From positions 2,046,001 through 2,110,000 of the forward strand of contig NZ_RHJS01000002.1 of assembly GCF_003885045.1 (NCBI RefSeq): a DNA stretch of 64,000 nt, read 5' to 3'. Of this stretch, positions 8,501-16,791 are shown in pieces. The notes below the pieces were generated by a model. The model ran no database searches. It was not told where the DNA came from and was given only the letters and a program-made list of their open reading frames with translations. This stretch comes from Schaedlerella arabinosiphila (GTDB lineage: Bacteria > Bacillota > Clostridia > Lachnospirales > Lachnospiraceae). Numbering within the stretch: position 1 is the first letter of the stretch; each line of letters starts with the position of its first letter. A program made the translations under genes and the position numbers.

Positions 8501-10103
8501 CCGCCCCTGCAAGGCTGGCATCCCCCTGGGCATATCCGGTCTTCCGGTCTGTCTTAGTCACTTCTACACGGAATTTTTTCAGGATATTAGTAAAACTGCG
8601 CTTGGTGACGACATTCCACTGGACAGGCGCCGTCTGGGCAGCCGGAACCACATACCGGACAGGGGTGTTGACCTCTTCCAAAGTATATGGGGTGCTTCCG
8701 CTGATCAGCACATTTTCAAAACGAGCCACACCGGACGCATCTGTTACGGCATACTCATCCACAGGCAGCCCCGACAGGGACGTGCCATAGAGATGGAATG
8801 TCATATCCTGCACAAATTGGTCCTCTGATGTCTTGATGACCTCCAGCGAACCACGTTTCAGCTTATTATTAAAAGTTACGGTAGAAGTCTGCCCGCTGAC
8901 AATCGTGACTCTCTGGGATTTTTGAGGCTCATATCTGTCAATGTCCTGCTCCGTTACCGTATAGGTTCCCGGCATAAGCTCGACGTCCACAGTACCGTCT
9001 GCTTTTGTCTTCACTGTTTTGTCCACGCCGTTTCCGGTAATATGAAAACTGATATTGGATACGACGCCATCCTCAGAAGTCTTGCGGATACGTCCGGTAC
9101 CATAAGTCTCCGTATCGACCTTCACATAGAATACAACCGGATCATCTGCTCCGCACAGCATTGTCTGGAATCCGACACGTCCCCAGATCAGCATATCATT
9201 TCCGACTCCCGGAACATTTTTCTGGACAGTGAGCGATGCCGGACTGGTGAGCATACGGCTGCTGGTAAAGGTATACTTGTTCCCACTGCGGCTCACACTG
9301 ATGCCGCTGCCGCCGGAAAACTTCAAATCCGCCCTAGTATTGTTCGTATCCGTCAAAGTAAGGGAATACTTTTTTGTTTCCGGATTGTATTTTAAGGTAT
9401 GGACCTGCGCAGAGCTGCTCCTGTCGGAAGCAAAACTGGGTATCGTCGCATGCTGCGCCATCTGAGCCAGAATCCAGTCATAGCATTGCTTTGCTGGACG
9501 GCCGTCAATCGTGCGCAGATAATTGTCCCCACGGATTCCTGCCGGGCTGGGATGCAGATCCTGCGGGCTGGTCCTTAACTGCTGCTGGTATTCCCATATG
9601 AGGATCTGCGTCGCAATTGCATAATCATCCTCATTGGTTCCCGGTACCGGCGAACCTTTTCCTGGCTGCCATCCATAGACGCTGGTGAGCATGATCCCAT
9701 ACTGGGCGGCATACGGAAGGTTCTGAAAATATGAACTGTTTTTTCCGCTCTGGGAAGTATAGCCGTTTGTGGATGTCCCATAAGCAATGCCGGACTCAAC
9801 GCAATATACCTGGCGTTCCTCTGAGCCGTTTGAAATCATATATTTCCTTCTGGGATTCCCGCCTGAGCTGGTCCTTACAGTCGTATTCCCGTTGCTGTCA
9901 TACACCAAATAGCTGTAGCTATCCGCTGAATAATAATAATCCCCGTCGGAGCCTACAAAATTGCCCCCATAATGGGAAGAAACCGTCTGTCCCTCAGACG
10001 GCGAAAAAGCAAAAACCGTTGTCGGTATGACGCCAACAACGGTCAAAATAGAAAGGAACAACGCCAGCAGGCGCTTTCCTCTTTTTCTGAATAAATGTTT
10101 CAT
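5502..10103 (-). CDS. thioester-domain and CnaB-repeat cell-wall-anchored adhesin (SpaA-like)
   Basis: A 1533-residue surface protein; the ATG at 10103 has an AAAGGAAGG site and begins a normal signal peptide, so 11 codons of upstream open frame are excluded. An N-terminal thioester domain is indicated by YCVESG (Cys101) and TQILIWE (Gln166), the paired motifs that form an internal Cys-Gln bond for covalent binding to host ligands. Then come about ten CnaB/SpaA-type beta-sandwich repeats with recurring K-x-D near the start and E-x-x-A/P-Y-G-Y-x-L at the end, expected to form Lys-Asn isopeptide bonds. An acidic linker of about 130 residues (genome about 7860-8240) interrupts the repeats. The C-terminus has VPKTG (1490-1494), a hydrophobic helix and a basic tail: a sortase signal. 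No sortase is in the window. It may help donor-recipient contact or host adhesion. Confidence 0.92.
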   Translation of the reverse strand: MKHLFRKRGKRLLALFLSILTVVGVIPTTVFAFSPSEGQTVSSHYGGNFVGSDGDYYYSADSYSYLVYDSNGNTTVRTSSGGNPRRKYMISNGSEERQVYCVESGIAYGTSTNGYTSQSGKNSSYFQNLPYAAQYGIMLTSVYGWQPGKGSPVPGTNEDDYAIATQILIWEYQQQLRTSPQDLHPSPAGIRGDNYLRTIDGRPAKQCYDWILAQMAQHATIPSFASDRSSSAQVHTLKYNPETKKYSLTLTDTNNTRADLKFSGGSGISVSRSGNKYTFTSSRMLTSPASLTVQKNVPGVGNDMLIWGRVGFQTMLCGADDPVVFYVKVDTETYGTGRIRKTSEDGVVSNISFHITGNGVDKTVKTKADGTVDVELMPGTYTVTEQDIDRYEPQKSQRVTIVSGQTSTVTFNNKLKRGSLEVIKTSEDQFVQDMTFHLYGTSLSGLPVDEYAVTDASGVARFENVLISGSTPYTLEEVNTPVRYVVPAAQTAPVQWNVVTKRSFTNILKKFRVEVTKTDRKTGYAQGDASLAGAVYGVYRGDELVASYTTDATGSFISDYFICGSNWTLREISPSEGYLLDETVYPIPADPGNYTEELNQIPIGVTEQVIMGRIRLVKHIDAELEDVEKVETQTEMPSENGAEPVEEENGEVLQAVSTVSGGDAQTGMELEADEALSQEAEEGSDAEAAVNGEDSQTDMETDADGQQSQDTEETTEDNESEMVPETEPETDPFAPVPIPPEDIEAPGHEGIIEKPEEGAEFQIYLASAGSFDAAREDERDILITDTDGFAASKDLPYGRYVVHQIKGQEGQAFIPDFIVYIRTDDQTYSYILNNITKASLIRVEKHDAETGKIIPAAGVGFQVRDLSTGELIAETIYYPTPVIINTFFTNEEGWLMLPNELPHGQYELIEVETCYGYVLDSEPVPFTVDGTQDVVVVEKHNMPQKGKIVVAKNGEVFASVTTSDGADKDGVEVLYQPVYEIHGMEGAVYEIRAAEDIITPDGTLRAEKGKVVDTVTTGPGGAVSSKELYLGKYEIVETKAPYGMVLNKEPHQVELVYAGQEIDLTETAAGVYNERQKVELGLEKTLELNEAFGIGNNNELANITFGLYAAEDLTAADGSVIPADGLLEVVSVDTDGRGVAKTDLPLGSYYLKEHSTDAHYLLSDAKYPVVFAYGDQDTAVVTIAANDGEPIVNELVYGSISGKKLDEDGEGLGGAKIGLFAPSAEEFTEESAILVTASDEDGSFRFEDVPYGLWMVREIEQPEGFVLCTELFPVAINEDEQVIEVEITNEFIRGNLHLTKFDKDYPENKLSGAVFEVYRDVNGNKELDKHDELLGTMEETETGQYEMRDLLYGGVLVKEKTAPDGFYLDENVYYAMIDTDGETYEIENEAGKGFYNQAHRGNLKIVKTSSDGRVEGFSFRVVGDNYDQTFQTDARGEIFIEDLRVGRYTITEVEDSVSAGYKRPDPVTVELVVDETLTVNVHNDKITVDVPKTGDTSNLWLWFGLMAAGAGGIGACAYSLRKRKKGLRFHSKR

Positions 10104-10134
10104 ATAGGTAAACCTTCCTTTCGTTTTCAGGCAC

Positions 10135-10171
10135 AAAAAAAGCTCCCTGCAAAAACAGAGAGCCCTTTTTT
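10135..10171 (-). terminator. terminator after the lipoprotein gene
   Basis: GCTCTCTG and CAGGGAGC pair over a T-rich loop on the minus strand, followed by seven T. The mirror T-run on the other strand would let it work in both directions. It separates the lipoprotein gene from the adhesin gene. Confidence 0.75.
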
Positions 10172-10184
10172 CACCTATTTGGTT

Positions 10185-11012
10185 TTAGTATAAGAAATAA
10201 AATGTATAACTTCCTCCCCCATTATCCTGCACGTAAATCGTGAAGCTGGTTAACTGCGCTCCCCCATAGGAGCCAATGATAGAAGGCATGGATGTTACAT
10301 AGTCCTTTAGCGCCCGTTTCAGGTTATCTCCCTGAAAAGATTCGGATGCTGTAACCGGAGCTGCCCAGGAGCAGGTATCCGGCGTACAGGGGATACCGTC
10401 ATCCTCCGTAATATGTGCAAGGCCCATGGACTGTCCAATCGCAATCAGCTCTGCCCGGATGGCATTTGCGTCAAAGGCAAAATCATAGATAGTTTTTGGT
10501 ATTTCCGGTTGGGCAGGCGGCTGTACCGGTTCTTCCGGGACGATAGGTTCCGGCTCCGGCTGCTGTGTTACTGCAGGCGGTTCGGCAGGCGGCTCCACTG
10601 CTGGTTGTTCTGCGGGCGTTTCCGGCGCCTTCGGCTCTTCCGCCACTTTGACAGACTCATTTTGATTTGCTTCTGAAGATGCCGCTGCCGCCTGGGAATC
10701 CTCCCCTGACCGGCTGCTGCTTTCCTGCTGCTTCACAGCAACACTCTCCTCTGCCTTTTGAGGAGCGGCTGAAGTTTTGCTTCCTTCACTGTTTTTGTTC
10801 CGGTCTGAGTTATCCGCCAATTTAAGTTCTGTCTTCTTCAGTTCCGGGATCTTAGGCCGATTTTTGGAATCAGTCTCGGATTTCTCTTCGTATTCCGGAC
10901 ACCGGGTATCTTTTTCTTCTGAAGGTACGAGAGTTTCAGCCGAATCTGACGCAGCGCAGGCACCAAGAAGCAATAATCCCAGCAATACAATAAATACACG
11001 AATTTTTTTCAT
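10185..11012 (-). CDS. lipoprotein with long charged and Pro-rich stalk
   Basis: A 275-residue lipoprotein. The signal peptide ends in the lipobox LLGAC, so Cys19 would carry the lipid. Residues about 20-170 form a low-complexity stalk: first charged (Glu, Lys, Ser), then Pro/Glu-rich with PAEPPA and PEEPVQPP type repeats, which would cross the cell wall. A compact C-terminal domain of about 95 residues contains two cysteines (TPDTCS region and just before) and ends in a beta-rich segment. It is attached to the outer membrane face and sits between conjugation genes and the adhesin. I do not recognise the terminal domain; a role in the transfer apparatus or cell contact is a guess. Confidence 0.75.
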   Translation of the reverse strand: MKKIRVFIVLLGLLLLGACAASDSAETLVPSEEKDTRCPEYEEKSETDSKNRPKIPELKKTELKLADNSDRNKNSEGSKTSAAPQKAEESVAVKQQESSSRSGEDSQAAAASSEANQNESVKVAEEPKAPETPAEQPAVEPPAEPPAVTQQPEPEPIVPEEPVQPPAQPEIPKTIYDFAFDANAIRAELIAIGQSMGLAHITEDDGIPCTPDTCSWAAPVTASESFQGDNLKRALKDYVTSMPSIIGSYGGAQLTSFTIYVQDNGGGSYTFYFLY

Positions 11013-11074
11013 AAAGCATTCCTCCAGTCATCGTTTATTTATATTACACGATACAAACTGCAGGAATACAACGC

Positions 11075-11488
11075 CTATCCTGTAAGCTTACCAAACCCGC
11101 GGTCTGCCTCATCGACGCACCGGTCAAGAATCTCAAAAAAACGCTGTGGTTCCATCTCAGTATCCAGCCAGTGCGTTGCACGGTAGGAATAGCACCCAAC
11201 TTCATCGTTAATGGCATGGCTTCCAAGAATACTTCTCAGATTCAGTTCATTAGTCATCTGCCGCTGCTTTGCTGTGCTTGGTTTTGCAAGCGCTTTTGCC
11301 AGACAGAATACCATCAGTGGATGCAGCTCTGAAAAAGAAATCTGCAGATAATAACCATGATAGTCTGTCATAAGAGACGTGTCATCATCTTCTACAGCAG
11401 TAAGCTGTGTCAGAACCATTTTCCGGGTACGCACAGCAGTCTCCCTGCGGTGCTGCTGTTCGGCGGCACTCAGGTCGCAATGGGTCAT
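11075..11488 (-). CDS. small unknown protein of the conjugative element
   Basis: A 137-residue soluble protein. The ATG at 11488 follows AAGGGGGTGAGG, whereas earlier in-frame ATGs lie inside the upstream S1-domain gene, so the short start is preferred. It has an N-terminal helix with several Arg residues, then a mixed alpha/beta domain with TDYHGYYLQISF and a C-terminal helix with acidic residues. The arrangement faintly recalls YbjN or type III chaperone-like folds, but I cannot support that by motif. It follows the S1-domain protein by 40 bases and is probably in the same operon. Confidence 0.6.
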   Translation of the reverse strand: MTHCDLSAAEQQHRRETAVRTRKMVLTQLTAVEDDDTSLMTDYHGYYLQISFSELHPLMVFCLAKALAKPSTAKQRQMTNELNLRSILGSHAINDEVGCYSYRATHWLDTEMEPQRFFEILDRCVDEADRGFGKLTG

Positions 11489-11528
11489 TGGCCTCACCCC
11501 CTTTCTTTCTGTAAATGGTAAAAACCAG

Positions 11529-12806
11529 TTACCTGGCTGCTGCAATATGAGTGATTGCTCCCCATATCCGATTGGAATCGTTGTTGATTCCCAAGATACG
11601 GACGGTAACGCGGGAACCCCTCGGCGGTCTGCCCCGTTTCGGATAACTGCAGAGGCAGTCGATGCCCCCGTCCAGCGCTACAAACACACCATTGGTGTCC
11701 ACCATACTCACCGTACCTACATAACGGTTCCCGACAGAGTACCTGCGCAGAGCCTTCTCATAAGGATTTTCTCCCGCCTGCTTCACGGAAGCCGTTGCCT
11801 TAATCTGGTTGCGGTCACTGCGGTCAACCTCCAGAACCTTCACCAGAATACGCTGTCCCGGCTGGAAATAGGCTGCCGCATCCATCCACCTCTGATAGCT
11901 CAGTTCCCTGAGCGGAATGTAAATCTCCAAACCGAACAGATCTACAAAGATGCCTGCACGGATAGCGGATACGATTCTGGCTTCTGCGCATACGCCGGAG
12001 TACAGCAGGTTATTCCCATCCCTGTCCGTGCCGAGATAATAGGCTTTCCTTTTGGATTTCATCGCCTCAAGGCGGCTTGCTACTGCCAGACCGGATTTGG
12101 GATCAATGCCTTTGACAATATAATCCACTTCAGCGCCCAGCCGCTTGGTAAGCATATAATGCAGAACATCCTCCGGAAGCCTCCCTCGGTAATCCGCTGG
12201 GGGCTCCACAGCTTCCTCTGCAGGAATCATCACCTTGAACTCACCATGATAAATGACTGCAAGAGAACGGCTGGGATTATCGGCCGGACGTTCCACACCC
12301 TGGATGGTGCCGGTCAGGATACGGCCTGTTTTCTGTGACTCAAGTAAGTCGAGAAGGTCATTTTTCGCTTTGTCTGCTTCAGTCTCGACGGTCGGCCGCT
12401 CATCAATGGACACCACCGGTTTGGATCTGGCAGAAGCCCTCCTTTTCCGGGGCTTAGGCGTCTCCTCGACGCCGTCGCCGACATCCTTATGATCAGAATG
12501 TGCTTCTGTGTCAGACTCAGACGGTTTTTCCGCGGTCTTCTTACGTCCGCGGGCCTTTTTTGGCTCTTCCGTTTCAGTCTGGGACAAAGCCCCTTCGTCA
12601 TCTGCCTTGGCATTAAGATCTGCTGAATTCTCAACCGTTTCTGTCATTTCTCTTTCAGTCTGGGGAGGCGGGCTCTCTGCAGCAATTGCATCATGCATCT
12701 CCTTTCTGTCCATCTCCTCCAGTTCCGGATTCATCTCGGTCTGAGGAGCTGCTTCCTCCATCGGAGTCCGCTCCTCCGAAAGAACTTCCTGTTTCTTTGT
12801 TGCCAT
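11529..12806 (-). CDS. S1-like RNA-binding domain protein of the conjugative element
   Basis: A 425-residue protein. Residues 1-150 are disordered, strongly acidic, and include two basic patches (KKARGRKKT and PKPRKRRAS) resembling AT-hooks or RNA-binding tails. The rest has three segments with the S1/OB pattern: one near 160-230, one near 270-345 (YSGVCAEARIVSAIRAGIFVD) and one at the C-terminus (GNRYVGTVSMVDTNGVFVAL). S1 domains bind single-stranded RNA or DNA. It lies between the coupling ATPase and accessory genes; proteins of this kind recur in clostridial conjugative elements with unknown role. An AAGGAGGA site precedes the ATG. Confidence 0.75.
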   Translation of the reverse strand: MATKKQEVLSEERTPMEEAAPQTEMNPELEEMDRKEMHDAIAAESPPPQTEREMTETVENSADLNAKADDEGALSQTETEEPKKARGRKKTAEKPSESDTEAHSDHKDVGDGVEETPKPRKRRASARSKPVVSIDERPTVETEADKAKNDLLDLLESQKTGRILTGTIQGVERPADNPSRSLAVIYHGEFKVMIPAEEAVEPPADYRGRLPEDVLHYMLTKRLGAEVDYIVKGIDPKSGLAVASRLEAMKSKRKAYYLGTDRDGNNLLYSGVCAEARIVSAIRAGIFVDLFGLEIYIPLRELSYQRWMDAAAYFQPGQRILVKVLEVDRSDRNQIKATASVKQAGENPYEKALRRYSVGNRYVGTVSMVDTNGVFVALDGGIDCLCSYPKRGRPPRGSRVTVRILGINNDSNRIWGAITHIAAAR

Positions 12807-12829
12807 AAAAAATCCTCCTTCTTAAATAC

Positions 12830-12850
12830 AATAGAATCCCGGATTCTATT
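12830..12850 (-). other. 9-bp perfect hairpin between virD4-like and S1-protein genes
   Basis: AATAGAATC and GATTCTATT are separated by three bases. There is no T-run, so it is not a standard terminator; it could be an mRNA processing or stability element between the coupling-protein stop and the next gene. Confidence 0.4.
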
Positions 12851-12858
12851 ATCATGAA

Positions 12859-14736
12859 TTAAAATTCAGCCGGCGGTTTTGCCGAACTGTATAAGCTTTT
12901 TCTGCGAGCCGGCTTTTTCTCCTTTTCTGGCTCTGCCTGCCGGTCAGACTCATCGGGAACCGACATGGTATATACCGGTGCAGCGACAGACGGACAGTAA
13001 TCCATCACAGATGTCTTTATCATCTGCTTGGCCATGGGGTGCTTTGTGTAATCCAGCTTATTCAGTCTGAGTATGTTGCAGCCACGTATGATGCAGAGCA
13101 TCTCCTCGTTGGGCAATCTCAGAACCTCATCCGGAGTCAGCAGCTTCCTGCGCCCCTGGCCCTCCGTCTGTCGGTATTGCGGAATCACCTGTGCAACCGC
13201 AATTGTTTTCCTTACTGTCATAGTAGAATTGATTTCAATACTCATGTCCCCGCTGCGGTCTGAGAAGTATTTCGCGGTCACATCATCCGTGCATCCCAAC
13301 ATCAGCTGGATGTCACAGTTGCCGATAATTTCGGACCACAGATTATTTGGATACCGGTTCTGCAGCTGGCCAAGGCTCTGCACCGCCAGCATGACCCGTA
13401 TATCCCTGGAACGGATGACGCTTAAAGACCTTGCAAAATCCGATCCGTCCTCCGCCCCGCCGATACGTCCCACATTGTTAAACTCATCCAGTATGAGATT
13501 GACGGGCACATCGCAGCGGCCGTCCCTGCAGCTGTCTGCATAGCGGGTCAGTCTTATGAACAAGAATGAAAAAAAGAGCGATGACAGGAACGCCATCGTG
13601 GCATCCTGGTCGCTCAGGATAATAAAATATGCACTTTTCTGCCTGCCCGGCGCCGACAGGTCGATATCCGAGCGGCTGGTAATTTTTTTGACCGCATCGT
13701 TCTGCAGTACCTGCAGGCGGGTTCCAAGTCCCAGTATAATACCGGAACGCACCGTATCGCTGGACTGGGAAAACAGATTAAACGGCGCCCTTGCCGGATG
13801 GTCCAGCGGCAGTTTCTCAAACAGGGCCGTCAGCTGGCGCTCACTATTCTGCGTCAGCATCTGATATACCGCCGGAAGATTTTTCATTTCCTGACTGCGG
13901 CTCCTATCCTGGTCAATCAGCAAAATCAGTGCCTTCAGCAAATTGCCCTCGCCATTATCCCAGAAATGATCGCCTTTTCCGGAACTGGTGTTTCCGATAA
14001 TAACATTGGTCAGCACCTGCGCCATCAGCGTATCCCCGTTTAAGTCTGACATACAGTTCCATGAGTCGCCATGCTCAGGGTTTACCAGGTTAAAAACCTT
14101 GACCCCATACCCATTCTGGCGGTAAAGCTCTGCGGTATCCGCATAAAGCTCTCCTTTTGGATCTGTAATCACGACAGATTCCTGCCGCTTCAGGGCCTGA
14201 AATAAGGCATTCCGGATAATGGCTCTGGATTTCATGGTGCCGGATGCGCCGAAAATAGCAATATGACGGTTGAGTCTGGTATCTTTTGGCATACAAACAG
14301 CATTTCCTTTATACTCACCCAGAATCACACCTTCTGCCTTCGCTGGAACCGTCACCTCCAGAACTGTCTTTATCTCCTTTTCCTCCATCCAGGAAGCTGT
14401 GCCGTAAGCGCCGCTGCTGCTGGTCTTGAAGCCTCTTGGATCATAGCTCTTTCCATCAAACTTATCATGAAGCCTCACATACAGAACCACCGCCCCGCCA
14501 GCCATCAAGATTCCAGCCATCCCTTTGAGACCGTTTACAGTAAATGCCTGCGGGATGCAGGCCAATGGATTCCAGTCTACTGGTTCCATTTCAACCTGGC
14601 CAGCAAACCCATCTGCCGCCATCCAGTCCATATAATTTCCAAGCAATTGACCAAGCATTCCGCCAAGATACAACAGCGCTGCGCATCCCAGTATGGCAGC
14701 AGCGATTATGGCAGCCTTTCTCTTTTTATCTGCCAA
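12859..14736 (-). CDS. VirD4/TraG-type coupling ATPase
   Basis: A 625-residue type IV coupling protein. I choose the TTG at 14736 because GGAGGA lies 6 bases upstream and it removes an overlap with the preceding gene; an in-frame ATG 25 codons upstream lacks a site. Two membrane helices lie at about 9-31 and 72-88. The ATPase core has Walker A GASGTMKS (163-170) and Walker B LILDEFNN (414-421). It sits at the inner mouth of the secretion channel, binds the relaxase-DNA complex and pumps it. The Walker A Gly-Lys is present as Met-Lys, a variation known in TcpA/TraG relatives. Its presence without a nearby relaxase gene suggests the relaxase lies outside the window. Confidence 0.93.
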   Translation of the reverse strand: MADKKRKAAIIAAAILGCAALLYLGGMLGQLLGNYMDWMAADGFAGQVEMEPVDWNPLACIPQAFTVNGLKGMAGILMAGGAVVLYVRLHDKFDGKSYDPRGFKTSSSGAYGTASWMEEKEIKTVLEVTVPAKAEGVILGEYKGNAVCMPKDTRLNRHIAIFGASGTMKSRAIIRNALFQALKRQESVVITDPKGELYADTAELYRQNGYGVKVFNLVNPEHGDSWNCMSDLNGDTLMAQVLTNVIIGNTSSGKGDHFWDNGEGNLLKALILLIDQDRSRSQEMKNLPAVYQMLTQNSERQLTALFEKLPLDHPARAPFNLFSQSSDTVRSGIILGLGTRLQVLQNDAVKKITSRSDIDLSAPGRQKSAYFIILSDQDATMAFLSSLFFSFLFIRLTRYADSCRDGRCDVPVNLILDEFNNVGRIGGAEDGSDFARSLSVIRSRDIRVMLAVQSLGQLQNRYPNNLWSEIIGNCDIQLMLGCTDDVTAKYFSDRSGDMSIEINSTMTVRKTIAVAQVIPQYRQTEGQGRRKLLTPDEVLRLPNEEMLCIIRGCNILRLNKLDYTKHPMAKQMIKTSVMDYCPSVAAPVYTMSVPDESDRQAEPEKEKKPARRKSLYSSAKPPAEF

Positions 14737-14788
14737 ACAAACTCCTCCTTTCCTTATGGCTACACGTACTTCCGGGCATGACGGAATA

Positions 14789-16000
14789 TTAGAAAGGCGT
14801 TTCCAGTCCAAGCTCTGCTTCCACCGCCTCCATGTCGATGGTTTTGATATTCACCATCCGGCCCAGATATTCACGAAGGAAGTCAGTCTGGTGAGGAAAA
14901 CACAGGATTTCAAACCTTCCTGTTTGATCACGGATGCCTTCCCGGAAGCGAATGAGTCTTGCAATGTCGCCGTCCAGATGCGATAAAATATATACGCCGT
15001 CCACACAGGCATCGTATTCAAAAAAACCTTTGTCAAAAGATCTGACTTCAGGCTCAAACAATAAATCAAGCAGCTTTTCTTTCCAGTCTGGGACAGACAG
15101 AATAGAAAGCTGACGCATGCCGCACACATCCATGGGCATGAAATAAATATGGTGGTAAATGGAATCAAACCGGAACTCAAGCCGCCGGCTCTTATCCGAC
15201 TCCAGCAATGTTTTCAGGGCTATTTCACCAGACTCACCGAAAAGCACTGCTGAAGAAATCTGATCCGTACCGGCATTCAGACGCCCGACTTCGGTTAAAT
15301 TGTGGAGCGCCTTAAATTCTCCCATCCCACTCCATTTCATTGCGGCTGCGCGTGTATTGTAAACAGCATAACAACTGCCGTGAGAAAAAATAGCTCCGAC
15401 CATCCGGGTGAACATGGTTTTGTTCATCTCCGCCTGGCCAATCTTCTTGATGTCCCTTGCAAGATAGAACGAACTGCCCTCCGGTATGACAGAGAACCGT
15501 CCCCCGTTTTGCAAATGGGGAAGCAGGTAGGGCCTCGTTTCTATTCCTGCCCGCATACAGAGCATTACCGTTTCCGATACCCTGTGGTTCCTCTCCCTGT
15601 GGGCAGAGTCCCCTGGGAATCGGTGATTCCAGAATGTATCCATATAATACTGGTATGCAGCCGGATGAACCCACTCCAGTATGGGAAGCGCAGCCTTATA
15701 CAAACGGACTGTTTTGGAACTGCTTCTTCCAGTAACAGTTAACAATCTGCAGGTCATTTCCGTTTCAGTCTGGGGATTTTGGATTGTCTGGGGCATGGTC
15801 AATTTTGTCACCAAAGCTTTCAGAACACGTTCCTTCCCAAGCATCCGAATGGAGCGAAACGGGAACTCTCCCGTGACGGAAAGCAGTGTGATGAGCTGCC
15901 AGACCTGACTGCCCGGACGGAAGTGCAGCATTTTAACCCTCTCCCGATTTGAAGCATTTTCCGACAACATGACTGCTCTCTTTGTCGGATTTTCCTGCAT
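14789..16000 (-). CDS. conjugative-element protein with N-terminal winged helix, unknown
   Basis: A 403-residue protein; the ATG at 16000 follows GGGGGCGG. Residues about 20-110 look like a winged helix-turn-helix (a helix-rich segment with SVTGEFPFRSIRMLG and a VTKL wing). The remainder is an alpha/beta domain with MDVCGMRQLS and a long C-terminal strand-helix pattern. Size and context resemble the replication-relaxation-type proteins of Firmicute elements, but I see no HUH motif or catalytic tyrosine cluster that would make it a relaxase. It lies between the coupling ATPase and another unknown gene in the same operon. DNA binding is the only supported suggestion. Confidence 0.6.
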   Translation of the reverse strand: MQENPTKRAVMLSENASNRERVKMLHFRPGSQVWQLITLLSVTGEFPFRSIRMLGKERVLKALVTKLTMPQTIQNPQTETEMTCRLLTVTGRSSSKTVRLYKAALPILEWVHPAAYQYYMDTFWNHRFPGDSAHRERNHRVSETVMLCMRAGIETRPYLLPHLQNGGRFSVIPEGSSFYLARDIKKIGQAEMNKTMFTRMVGAIFSHGSCYAVYNTRAAAMKWSGMGEFKALHNLTEVGRLNAGTDQISSAVLFGESGEIALKTLLESDKSRRLEFRFDSIYHHIYFMPMDVCGMRQLSILSVPDWKEKLLDLLFEPEVRSFDKGFFEYDACVDGVYILSHLDGDIARLIRFREGIRDQTGRFEILCFPHQTDFLREYLGRMVNIKTIDMEAVEAELGLETPF

Positions 16001-16110
16001 AGTGCCGCCCCCAGACCGCAGCAATACCGGGCGTTTTCTGCCTTTGGGAAGATATGTATTTTTTAGGGACAGAAATCTGCCTGTTTTTACATATGTTTTT
16101 CCGCTTAAAT

Positions 16111-16791
16111 CTACCGTGTTTCATATAATTTTACCCCCTTATCCGGCATAGCGCGCTCTGTCACCAGCCATAATGGAAAATCATTTTTAGGTACAACATA
16201 TACCTCGGTACGGTCATCCGTCCCCGACACACTGCAGTAATAATGGGCGCATACCTTCGGACTGTCATCGGGCATAACATACAATGCCACAATGTCCGAT
16301 ACCATATTGACCTCAATATTGTCATGATCCCGTTTCTGGCGCTCTGGCCGATCCCTGCTATAGACATGCCGATAAACCAAAACGCAGTCCCGGTACCGGA
16401 CCGGCGGCTGTGTCTGGAAAAACCTCCGCATGGCAGGGTATAAAAAAGAGCGGATATAATCCGCTGAACCAGAAGACTTTTTGGGAAGCAGCGCCGGAAT
16501 ACGGAGCGCAAACCAGCCATCTGCCGTAAAGCCAATCTCAACCGGAATACTTTCTGCCATACAGTTTTCTACTGCAGCTCCCGCCATAGGGCATCCAGTA
16601 TATGCCGGAAGCCTTCTTGTGAAAAGCGCCAGCCGTTCTGAGATTTCTTCCAGCCGGAGGGCTGCATCGTATGCCGCCTGAAAATCCGCATCTTTGTAAA
16701 AGCGGCGCACATAAGCCATCTCTGACTCCAGACTTCGTTTCGCCAGCTCCACTTTATCCAGGACTTTTATGAATGAATTCTCTCCTGCCAT
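16111..16791 (-). CDS. unknown conjugative-element protein with RusA-like DHDN motif
   Basis: A 226-residue protein with an AGGAGG-type site. Residues 1-70 are a helical hairpin that could be coiled coil; the C-terminal part (about 85-225) is alpha/beta. It contains RDHDNIEVNMVSD followed some 20-35 residues later by DD pairs, which is the spacing of acidic residues in RusA-type Holliday-junction resolvases (DxDN then DD). That similarity is by eye only. The gene overlaps the upstream gene by 38 bases, showing tight coupling. Proteins of this size are regular passengers in clostridial conjugative elements and carry only DUF names. Confidence 0.6.
   Translation of the reverse strand: MAGENSFIKVLDKVELAKRSLESEMAYVRRFYKDADFQAAYDAALRLEEISERLALFTRRLPAYTGCPMAGAAVENCMAESIPVEIGFTADGWFALRIPALLPKKSSGSADYIRSFLYPAMRRFFQTQPPVRYRDCVLVYRHVYSRDRPERQKRDHDNIEVNMVSDIVALYVMPDDSPKVCAHYYCSVSGTDDRTEVYVVPKNDFPLWLVTERAMPDKGVKLYETR

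Noticed and set aside
14789..16000. Possible relaxase
   Set aside because: No HUH motif and no tyrosine cluster is visible. Only a winged-helix N-terminus can be supported.
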